Below, piece after piece: positions 34,139-40,895 of a DNA stretch of 64,000 nt (the first letter of the stretch is position 1; every line of letters starts with the position of its first letter). The translations under genes and the position numbers were made by a program. Below the pieces are notes generated by a model. That model worked only from the letters and a program-made list of their open reading frames with translations, searched no databases and had not been told where the DNA came from. The stretch is from DATAOG01 sp963753685 (lineage in GTDB: Bacteria; Pseudomonadota; Alphaproteobacteria; Geminicoccales; Geminicoccaceae): the NCBI GenBank assembly GCA_963753685.1, contig CAVWDE010000021.1, positions 248,001 to 312,000 on the forward strand, in the 5' to 3' direction.

Positions 34139-35494
34139 TCACTCACCGGCCCTGGGCGCCGTGACCCGCTTCAGATAGGCGATCAGCTCGGCCCGATCGG
34201 CGGCATCCGGCATCCGCTGGAGCGGCATCTTGGAGCCCGGCAGCAGCGCCTGCGGCCCGACCTCGAACAGCTTGGCGACCGTGGCTTCGGTCCAGACCAT
34301 GTGGCTCGCGCGCAGCGCCGCCGAATAGGGATAGTCGGGGCGGCTGCCGGCGGTCCGCCCGAACAGGCCGTGCAGGCTCGGCCCCGCCTTGTGGCCGCCG
34401 TCGGCGGTGACGGTGTGGCAGGCGACGCATTTGCGGAACAGCTGGCCGCCGCGGCTGCGCTCGCCCTCTGCCGCGTCGGCCGTGACCTGCAGCGGGCTCT
34501 CGGGCACGGCATCGGGGGCGTGCTCGCGGGTCAGATCGTAGCTCAGGACCAGCCCATCCGCGCCGCCCGAGAGCAGGGTCTTGCCGTCGGGGGTGAAGGC
34601 CACCGCCCAGACCGGGCCCTTGTGGCGGCGGAAGACGCCGAGCCGGTCGCCGTCGCCGCGGCGCCAGAGCCGGACCGTGCCGTCGAGCCCGCCGGAGGCG
34701 ACCAGCTCGCCATCGGCCGACAGCGCCACGGCAAGGACCGGGCCCTCATGGCCGTAGAGCGTCTCGGCGCGCTCGCCGCTCGCGAGGTCCCAGAGCTGGA
34801 CCGTCTCGTCGATCGAGCCGGTCACCGCGACCCGGCCGTCCGGCCCGAGGTCGAGGGCCGTGACCCCGAAGTCGTGCGCCTTGAGGTCGGCAAGCTGGGT
34901 CCCATCGGCGACCCGCCAGGTCTGCAGGCTGCCGTCGGACAGGCCGGCCAGCAGGCGGGCGCCGTCGGGCGTGAAGCGGACGGCGTTGACATTGTCCTCG
35001 GTCTGCAATGCCCGCAGCTCGGTCCGCTGCCCCAGGTCCCAGAGCCGGACCGTCTTGTCCCAGCCGGCCGAGGCGGCGAGGCGGCCATCGGGGCTGACCG
35101 CGATCGCGGTGACCTTGCCCTGATGGCCGGTGAGCCTGGCCGTGAGGCGGCCGGTCGCGAGGTCCCACAAGGCCACCGTACCGTCGTCGCTGGCCGAGAC
35201 CGCGGCCTGGTCGCCGGGCAGGAAGGCCGCGGCGTTGACCGCCGCCTCGTGGCCGTAGAGCTGCCGGATCACTTTCTGGCGGGGCAGGTCCCAGAGGATC
35301 AGGCTGTAGTCGAAGCTCGCGGTCAGCGCGCGCTGGCCGTCGGCGGTGACCGCGATGCCTTTGACCGGCCCGCCGTGCTCGTTGAGGGTCACCTCGGCGG
35401 CGCCGGCCAGCGTGGCGCCGAGCGCCGCGAGGAGCAGCCCGAGGAGCCAGATGGCGACCGGTCGCAAGGGGCTTCGAGCTCCGCTCGCGAACAC
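34139..35494 (-). CDS. WD40 beta-propeller fused to a C-terminal cytochrome c
   Basis: A 451-residue exported protein. A signal anchor (about residues 12-32, 'IWLLGLLLAALGATLAGAAE') leads to seven WD40 repeats, e.g. 'AVSASDDGTVALWDLATGR', 'ASAGWDKTVRLWDLGQR', 'VASGGLDGTVRLWRRGD'. The last 100 residues are a class I cytochrome c: heme site 'FRKCVACHTVTADGGHKAGP' near residue 360 and the axial Met in 'LPGSKMPLQRMP' near 425. It may be a periplasmic electron carrier or docking subunit for the formate dehydrogenase encoded next to it. The GTG start overlaps the upstream gene's stop (TGAGTG). Confidence 0.85.
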   Translation of the reverse strand: MFASGARSPLRPVAIWLLGLLLAALGATLAGAAEVTLNEHGGPVKGIAVTADGQRALTASFDYSLILWDLPRQKVIRQLYGHEAAVNAAAFLPGDQAAVSASDDGTVALWDLATGRLTARLTGHQGKVTAIAVSPDGRLAASAGWDKTVRLWDLGQRTELRALQTEDNVNAVRFTPDGARLLAGLSDGSLQTWRVADGTQLADLKAHDFGVTALDLGPDGRVAVTGSIDETVQLWDLASGERAETLYGHEGPVLAVALSADGELVASGGLDGTVRLWRRGDGDRLGVFRRHKGPVWAVAFTPDGKTLLSGGADGLVLSYDLTREHAPDAVPESPLQVTADAAEGERSRGGQLFRKCVACHTVTADGGHKAGPSLHGLFGRTAGSRPDYPYSAALRASHMVWTEATVAKLFEVGPQALLPGSKMPLQRMPDAADRAELIAYLKRVTAPRAGE

Positions 35495-35953
35495 TCAGCG
35501 GAAGGTGCGGCGGCGCAGGTCGCGGCCGCCGTCGGCATCTTCCGGCGTGCGCGAGAGCGGCATCGCGTCGGGCCGGGCGGCGCTCGGCACCGGGTGCGCC
35601 TGCCCGAGGATGGCGCCGGTGGCTGCGTCGACCAGGAGCGTGCTCACCACGAAGGCGGAATTGTCATTGCCGGGCGGATTCATGACCCGGACCGCGTAGG
35701 TCGGCGGGTCCTTGGCATCGGTCGCCGTCACCTTGAGCACCTGGACGCCCAGCTTCTCGGCGATCTGCTTGGCGATGCGGTCTTCCGGCAGCAACGCGGC
35801 CGCGGCTTCGGGCGCCGCCGCCTGCGATCCCGGGGCGGCCTCGGTCGGGCTCTCGTTCGGCGGCTCGCCCGCCGGCCACGCGGCGCCGGTCGGCAGCACG
35901 ATGGCCGCGAGCCCGATCAGGAGCGCTGCACGCGGCGCAATCGCAGCTGCCAT
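35495..35953 (-). CDS. Secreted hypothetical protein of the formate dehydrogenase locus
   Basis: A 152-residue protein with a signal peptide ('ALLIGLAAIVLPTGAAWPAG'). The centre, 'IAKQIAEKLGVQVLKVTATD' and 'YAVRVMNPPGNDNSAFVVST' with 'LLVDAATGAILGQ', has the pattern of a PepSY-like domain. The flanks are Ala/Pro/Glu-rich. It lies between the cytochrome b and WD40-cytochrome c genes, 15 bases after the former, so it is in that operon. Function is unknown. Confidence 0.72.
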   Translation of the reverse strand: MAAAIAPRAALLIGLAAIVLPTGAAWPAGEPPNESPTEAAPGSQAAAPEAAAALLPEDRIAKQIAEKLGVQVLKVTATDAKDPPTYAVRVMNPPGNDNSAFVVSTLLVDAATGAILGQAHPVPSAARPDAMPLSRTPEDADGGRDLRRRTFR

Positions 35954-35968
35954 CGGGGAGGCCGCCGC

Positions 35969-37075
35969 CTAGTCGTCGCCGCCCGCGAGCCGGCCACGTT
36001 TCTCCAGGTCGCGGACCCAGAGGTCGTGGTGCTCGCGCGCCCAGTTGCGATCGACCTCGCCCGAGCCCATGGCATCGAACGCGCCCTCCATGCCGATCGT
36101 GCCGATATAGATGTGGGCGATGATCACGATGGTCAGGAACAGGCCGATCATGGCGTGCCAGAGCTGGGCCAGCTGCATCTCCTGCAGGGGCGCCAGCGCC
36201 GTCGGCAGGTTCAGGTTGAACAGGTGGTTCAGCGTCGCGAAGGTCGGGCCGAACATGTGCAGCTTGAACGGCCACAGCAGCATGATGCCCGACAGGCTGA
36301 CCGAGATGCCGGCCAGCATCACCAGCCAGAAGATGATCTTCTGGCCGGCGTTGAACTTCTTGGCCGGCGGGTGCACGCCCTTCTTGAACATGCCGCCGCC
36401 CTTGGCCAGCCAGATGACATCGTAGCGGTTGGGAAGGTTCTGGGCGATCCAGAGCACGAACATCAGGACCAGGCCGAGCATGAAGCCGAAGGCCAGGAAA
36501 TCGTGCGCGTACTTGCCGCCGCGGGTCAGCGTGGAGAACGCATCCGGCCCGATCCAGGGCCGCAGCAGATAGCGGCCGTAGAGCATGTTGAGGCCGGTCA
36601 GCGCCAGGATCACGAAGCAGCTGGCGGTCAGCCAGTGGGTGAAGCGCTCGAGGAAGTTGAAGCGGGTGATGGTCTGGCCGCTCTTCCCCTCCTCGATCCG
36701 GATCCGGCCGCGCAGCACGAAGAACAGGGCCAAGAGCCCGATGATGCCGAGCAGGCCCCAGGCGCCGTAGGTCGAGAGCGGACCGTTGCGGAACGCGCGC
36801 CAGTTCTCGCCCTCGGACTGGATCATGACGCCCGCCTGGCGGTTCGGGATCGAGACCGTGCCCCGGTCGCCCTGGCGGATCGCGCGCCACATCTCCGGAT
36901 CGCTCTGATTGCCGAGCGCATTGCCCGGGACCCGGCCCTGCTCCTGGGCAAAGGCCGGTTGCTGGCCGCCGCCCGCGCTGCCGATCAGGATCACGGCCGC
37001 GAGCCCGAGGGCTGCCAGCAGCGGACGCCCGCTCGCCAACCCCCTCACTAGCCAAGTCGTCATCCGGATCGCCAT
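35969..37075 (-). CDS. Formate dehydrogenase subunit gamma (cytochrome b)
   Basis: A 368-residue membrane protein of the FdnI/FdoI family, the diheme cytochrome b that passes electrons from formate dehydrogenase to quinone. An N-terminal helix resembling a signal peptide is followed by a periplasmic stretch, then four helices: 'LLGIIGLLALFFVLRGRIRI', 'FTHWLTASCFVILALTGLNM', 'FLAFGFMLGLVLMFVLWIA', and 'HAMIGLFLTIVIIAHIYIG'. The His residues in 'ERFTHWLT', 'GGKYAHDF', 'WHAMIG' and 'IIAHIYIG' are candidate heme ligands. The start at 37075 follows AGGAGG. The catalytic and Fe-S subunits lie at 40286-43778, separated by unrelated genes. Confidence 0.9.
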   Translation of the reverse strand: MAIRMTTWLVRGLASGRPLLAALGLAAVILIGSAGGGQQPAFAQEQGRVPGNALGNQSDPEMWRAIRQGDRGTVSIPNRQAGVMIQSEGENWRAFRNGPLSTYGAWGLLGIIGLLALFFVLRGRIRIEEGKSGQTITRFNFLERFTHWLTASCFVILALTGLNMLYGRYLLRPWIGPDAFSTLTRGGKYAHDFLAFGFMLGLVLMFVLWIAQNLPNRYDVIWLAKGGGMFKKGVHPPAKKFNAGQKIIFWLVMLAGISVSLSGIMLLWPFKLHMFGPTFATLNHLFNLNLPTALAPLQEMQLAQLWHAMIGLFLTIVIIAHIYIGTIGMEGAFDAMGSGEVDRNWAREHHDLWVRDLEKRGRLAGGDD

Positions 37076-37092
37076 AGGCACAAGCCTCCTGA

Positions 37093-37293
37093 TCAGAACT
37101 TCTGGTCCTCGGCGCGCAGGCGCAGCGCCTCGACCTGCTGCTCGGTGAGCGGCGGCTCTTTGGGGCCCTCGTAGCTGCCCTTGTGCGGCAAGAGCGGCCG
37201 GTCCTGCTCGTCCTTGCGGCAGCCCTGAACCGCCAGCACGACCAGGACGGCAGCCGCCAGCCCCAGCATGAAACGCGCTCTGCCTGCCACCAT
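37093..37293 (-). CDS. Small lipoprotein of the formate dehydrogenase locus
   Basis: A 66-residue protein with a lipoprotein signal: hydrophobic 'FMLGLAAAVLVVLAVQGC' ending in the lipidation Cys. The mature part is hydrophilic ('RKDEQDRPLLPHKGSYEGPK', then 'EPPLTEQQVEALRLRAEDQ'). It lies 17 bases upstream of the cytochrome b gene and is probably the first gene of that operon. Function is unknown. A roughly 200-base divergent promoter region separates it from the RNase T2 gene. Confidence 0.7.
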   Translation of the reverse strand: MVAGRARFMLGLAAAVLVVLAVQGCRKDEQDRPLLPHKGSYEGPKEPPLTEQQVEALRLRAEDQKF

Positions 37294-37492
37294 CAACCCG
37301 CCACCCAGAGACGGCTCGCCCCTTTGCGCGAGCATTGTTGCGCCCAAGCCTAAGCTTCTGCGGCAACAGAGTAAAGGGAACCGCGTCCGGGGCCATCGCC
37401 CGAGCGCCGCCCTGGACGCGCCCCCGCGATCCGAGGCATAGCTGCGCGCAGCGCCGCGGCCCGATCGCGTGCGCAAAAGAAGGGGCCCCTCG

Positions 37493-38464
37493 ATGAGACG
37501 TGCCGGCTGGCGGATCGCGATCGCGCTCTGGTTCCTGGCCGCGCCGACGGCCGAGGCTTTGGCCTTCGAGCCGATCTCGGGCTGCTTCGAGGCCGATGCG
37601 GTCTGTCCCGCCCCGCCCTCGATCCGGGGCGAGAGCAATCCCGGCAACGTCGCGACCGAAATCGGCCGGACCTACCCGCTGCTCGGCGCCAACCAGGCAC
37701 AAGCGCCGAGCCATCTCCAGATCCGGATCCCGCAAGCCGAGCCCCCCGATCGCTGGGTCGAGGTGGGCTGCGGGCACCGGGTCGAGACCTGCGAGGGGTC
37801 GCCCGCTCAGAAGCCCGCCGCCGCCGATTACGTGCTGGCCGCGAGCTGGCAGCCGGCCTTCTGCGAGACCCATCGCCGGACGCCCGAATGCCGCTCCGAG
37901 ACCGCGGAGCGCTTCGATGCCACCCACCTCGCCCTGCACGGGCTGTGGCCGCAGCCGGAGAGCAAGGCCTGGTGCGGCGTCAGCCCGGGCCTGCGCACGG
38001 CGGACAAGAACGGCCATTGGCGCGATCTGCCGCCGGTCCAGCTGAGCGCCGAGACGCGGGCCAGGCTCGAGCGGGTCATGCCCGGGACCCAGTCCAGCCT
38101 GGAGCGCCACGAATGGCTGCGCCACGGCACCTGCTCGCACGCCCGGCCGGAGGCTTACTTCGCCGCGGCACTCGCGCTGATGGACGAGCTCGACAGCGGC
38201 CCGGTGCAGGCGCTGCTCGCGGCCCACATCGGCGCGGAGCTCGCCGCCGCCGACCTTCGCGCCGCCTTCGACCAGGCCTTCGGCGCCGGCGCCGGCCAAC
38301 GCCTCGAGCTGGGCTGCGACCACGGCCTGATCACCGAGTTCCGCCTCCACCTGCGCGGATCGATCACCCCGCCTACCCGCCTCGCCGACCTGCTTGCCGC
38401 CGCCCCACCGGCGCCCGCCGGCTGCCAAGGCGGCCGGCTCGACCCCGCCGGCTTCGATCCGTGA
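37493..38464 (+). CDS. Ribonuclease T2 family protein (secreted)
   Basis: A 323-residue RNase T2. A signal peptide covers about residues 1-22 ('IAIALWFLAAPTAEALA'). Both catalytic segments are intact: CAS I 'LALHGLWPQPES' near residue 145 and CAS II 'RHEWLRHGTCSHA' near 205, with the two catalytic His. 'VLAASWQPAFCETH' precedes CAS I, as in the family. The N-terminal 90 residues are an extension with paired Cys. It is a periplasmic or secreted endoribonuclease, likely nutritional. It sits on the opposite strand inside the formate dehydrogenase locus. Confidence 0.9.
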   Translation: MRRAGWRIAIALWFLAAPTAEALAFEPISGCFEADAVCPAPPSIRGESNPGNVATEIGRTYPLLGANQAQAPSHLQIRIPQAEPPDRWVEVGCGHRVETCEGSPAQKPAAADYVLAASWQPAFCETHRRTPECRSETAERFDATHLALHGLWPQPESKAWCGVSPGLRTADKNGHWRDLPPVQLSAETRARLERVMPGTQSSLERHEWLRHGTCSHARPEAYFAAALALMDELDSGPVQALLAAHIGAELAAADLRAAFDQAFGAGAGQRLELGCDHGLITEFRLHLRGSITPPTRLADLLAAAPPAPAGCQGGRLDPAGFDP

Positions 38465-39331
38465 CCCGGAGGGCACACATCTGACCACCACTGTCGCCTC
38501 CATCTGCATCAGCTGATCGGCGATTTATCCGGATATGGCAATAGGATAGAGGTTGACCGAGGTTCCATAGCGATCCATGGAGCCGATGGAGTCCGCGGCT
38601 ATTCTTGGTGATGAAGCTCTCGAGTGCGACAGATTCGTCGCGTCGAGGTCACACATTAAGTTCCCGCCTGTGCCCTCGGCAGTGATCAGGATTGGCTTGA
38701 GGTGATGGATCGCCCGTGATCGCTTTGTGTCGCGCCTGAGCTTTGGCGACCGAGATGTCTTTGAGCAAAGACACCCAATTGGCGATTGACGGGCACGCTA
38801 TCGAGGACTTGGGCTGTCGTTTCAGGCTGTGGCGGCAGCTCGCTCCGCCGGGACCAGGCATCCTCCGATCGACCGTCATCACGCCGAAGACCAGATCTCA
38901 GCCAATCTCAAGTAGATCCGCAAATATCCATCGCCGTCCGACAATCCATCTGCCAGTCGGAGAGGCCGCGCCAAGTATATCACCAAAGCATGCTGGATGT
39001 GGGGACTCCGTCGGCAGCATCAATCCAGCTGATCCTGATCTCGCTGATCCTTGCGAACGCGGCAGTTTCCCTAGCCTCCAGGCCGGACGAGGATCTCCAT
39101 CGATCACCATGCCGGCTGAGATGGGGGCAAGCGGTTACTTCGCGCTCTGACAGACCCTCACGTCGGCACATCGAACGGAGCGACCATCGGCCCCCGCCGG
39201 CGAGGCGTCAGCGTCGGTTGCGGACGCAAAGGGTCGCCTCGAGCCGCCGTGGCCGTCCAGGTAGACTGAGCCGCCTCGCCACCGGACCCTGCCATGGCCG
39301 AGCCGACCGTTCGAATGGGGGCAGGACGATC
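38465..39331. other. Stretch of about 870 bases without a convincing gene
   Basis: Base composition is less GC-rich than in neighbouring genes, and no open frame has a start, ribosome site and recognisable motif together. Short frames on both strands (for example 38649-38882 minus and 38743-39150 plus) match nothing I know. The stretch lies between RNase T2 and a frameshifted higA and looks like degraded accessory DNA. I could not find terminal repeats or a transposase motif. Confidence 0.4.
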
Positions 39332-39678
39332 ATGTCCACCGAGTTCGACCTCGAGCAATACCACTGAGATCCTGGCCGCTGCCGCGCCGGGCTTCCAGCC
39401 CGTTCACCCCGGCGAGGTGCTGCGGGAAGCCCTCTCGGAGGCGCTTCACCTCACAGTCGCCGAGACGGTACGGCGCATCGGGGTTTCCCGCCAGATGGTG
39501 CACGACATCCTCGCCGGGCGCCGGGCTGTGACGGCCGCGATGGCCCTGCGCTTCGAGCCGCCTTGGCGTAGCGACCGCGGGCCTTCTGCTGCGCTTGCAG
39601 GACGAATACGACCTCGCGCAGCAGCGGGCGACCTTGGGTCACAAGCTGGCCGCGATCGGGCCGGTTCGTGGCGGGTGA
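39332..39678 (+). pseudogene. HigA family antitoxin remnant (two frameshifts, no HigB)
   Basis: HigA-type XRE antitoxin sequence in three frames. 'MSTEFDLEQYH' (39332) breaks at 39365. 'EILAAAAPGFQPVHPGEVLR' and the helix-turn-helix 'LTVAETVRRIGVSRQMVHDI' with 'LAGRRAVTAAMALRF' continue in a second frame. After about 39561 the conserved end 'LLLRLQDEYDLAQQRATLGH' is in a third frame, to a stop at 39678. Each break can be explained by one extra base. No HigB toxin is found upstream. Two breaks in one short gene, plus its degraded surroundings, favour a real pseudogene, though sequencing error is possible. Confidence 0.72.
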
Positions 39679-39696
39679 TGGCTGTTTCCCGCCTGA

Positions 39697-40167
39697 CTAC
39701 TGCGGCAGCCAGGTTCCGGTGATCCGGTCGAGGTCGTAAGGGCAGGTGGCGGGAAGTTCCAGAGCGGCTTGGCTCTCGCCGTGGTCGGCAAGCGCGCCGG
39801 CCGCGAGCTCGCGGGCGTCAGCGTAGAGGTCGGCAAGCTCGGCTTCGAGCTCGCGGCGGAGCGTCGGGGTCAGGGCGCGCCGAAGCTTGATCCGCTGCGT
39901 GCGGACCGTCCGCCGCCAGCCGGCGCGCGGATCGGCCTCCGGGGCGTGCTCGAGCTTGAGCAGGTGCTCGATGATCGTGACCGTGCGATTGCGGACCGAT
40001 CTGCCAAGCGCGCCGCGCACGTCCTCGATCTCCTCGATCAGATGCTCGAGGTCGACCTCGTCGAACCGGCGGGCGCGCAGCAGGTCGCCCTGCGCCTTCG
40101 ACCAGGCGTAGATGTCTCGGTCATAGTCAGGGTCCGTTCGAACCGGAGCTTGAACCCGAGTGGCCAC
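39697..40167 (-). CDS. DUF29 domain protein
   Basis: A 156-residue protein of the DUF29 family. Signatures are 'DIYAWSKAQGDLLRARRFDE' near residue 15, 'DLEHLIEEIEDVRGALGRSV' near 40, 'TIIEHLLKLEHAP' near 65 and 'CPYDLDRITGTWLPQ' at the end. The family is common in alphaproteobacteria and cyanobacteria and has no established function. The GTG at 40167 follows AGGGAGG; an in-frame TTG lies six bases upstream. Confidence 0.87.
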   Translation of the reverse strand: MATRVQAPVRTDPDYDRDIYAWSKAQGDLLRARRFDEVDLEHLIEEIEDVRGALGRSVRNRTVTIIEHLLKLEHAPEADPRAGWRRTVRTQRIKLRRALTPTLRRELEAELADLYADARELAAGALADHGESQAALELPATCPYDLDRITGTWLPQ

Positions 40168-40232
40168 GAGCAACCTCCCTCAGCGTCGGCTGCACCATCA
40201 TGTCGTGGCGGTAGCGCGTCTGAACAAGCAAA

Positions 40233-40254
40233 AGGGGCGGCCGGAGCCGCCCCT
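40233..40254 (-). terminator. Rho-independent terminator of the formate dehydrogenase operon
   Basis: AGGGGCGGC and GCCGCCCCT form a perfect 9-bp stem around a CGGA loop. On the minus strand the second arm runs into TTTTGC. It lies 32 bases past the stop of the Fe-S subunit gene at 40286, so it ends the catalytic part of the operon before the DUF29 gene. Confidence 0.8.
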
Positions 40255-40285
40255 CGCAAAGTTCGGCCTGCAGGCGCTGCCTACC

Positions 40286-40882
40286 TCACGCCCCGCCTTT
40301 GAGCTGGTAGGCGGTGCCCCAGCCCCAGGCGCCGGAGCCGAAGCCGCGGGCAACCACGCGCTCGCGGTAGATGTTGGAGACCACATCGCCATCCCCCGCG
40401 AGCAGCGCCTTGGTCGCGCACATCTCGGCGCACAAGGGGAGCTTGCCTTCGGCCAGGCGGTTGCGGCCGTATTTCAGGAACTCGGCCTCGCTGTTGTCGG
40501 CCTCCGGGCCGCCGCCGCAGAAGGTGCATTTGTCCATCTTGCCGCGCGAGCCGAAATTGCCGGACTGGGGATACTGCGGGGCGCCGAAGGGGCAGGCGTA
40601 GAAGCAGTAGCCGCAGCCGATGCAGAGGTCCTTGGAGTGCAGGACCACGCCCTGCTCGGTCTGGTAGATGCAGTCGACCGGGCAGACCGCGATGCAGGGG
40701 GCGTCCGAGCAGTGCATGCAGGCGACCGAGATCGAGCGCTCGCCGGGCACGCCGTCGCTGATCGTGACGACGCGGCGGCGGTTGATGCCCCAGGGCACGT
40801 GGTTCTCGTTCTTGCACGCGGTGACGCAGGCGTTGCACTCGATGCAGCGCTCGGCATCGCAGAGGAACTTCATCCGGGCCAT
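40286..40882 (-). CDS. fdh3B: Formate dehydrogenase subunit beta, FDH3 type (4Fe-4S)
   Basis: A 198-residue ferredoxin-like subunit with four cluster motifs: 'CIECNACVTACKNE' near residue 13, 'CMHCSDAPCIAVCPVDC' near 55, 'CIGCGYCFYACPFGAP' near 87, and 'CTFCGGG' with a later 'CAEMC' near 118-160. It lacks the C-terminal membrane helix of E. coli FdnH, so it should reach the membrane through the cytochrome b. It carries electrons from the catalytic subunit. Its start is 13 bases after the stop of the catalytic gene, and the terminator at 40233 follows it. Confidence 0.92.
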   Translation of the reverse strand: MARMKFLCDAERCIECNACVTACKNENHVPWGINRRRVVTISDGVPGERSISVACMHCSDAPCIAVCPVDCIYQTEQGVVLHSKDLCIGCGYCFYACPFGAPQYPQSGNFGSRGKMDKCTFCGGGPEADNSEAEFLKYGRNRLAEGKLPLCAEMCATKALLAGDGDVVSNIYRERVVARGFGSGAWGWGTAYQLKGGA

Positions 40883-40895
40883 GGTTCGCGCTCCC

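Noticed and set aside
34301..37051. Very long open frame on the plus strand (over 900 codons)
   Set aside because: It is antisense to the WD40-cytochrome c and cytochrome b genes, is rich in Arg, Gln and Ala, and has no domain. Long antisense frames are expected in very GC-rich DNA. The same applies to the frames opposite the ClC gene (3704-5746, minus) and opposite the formate dehydrogenase catalytic gene (40668-43100, plus).
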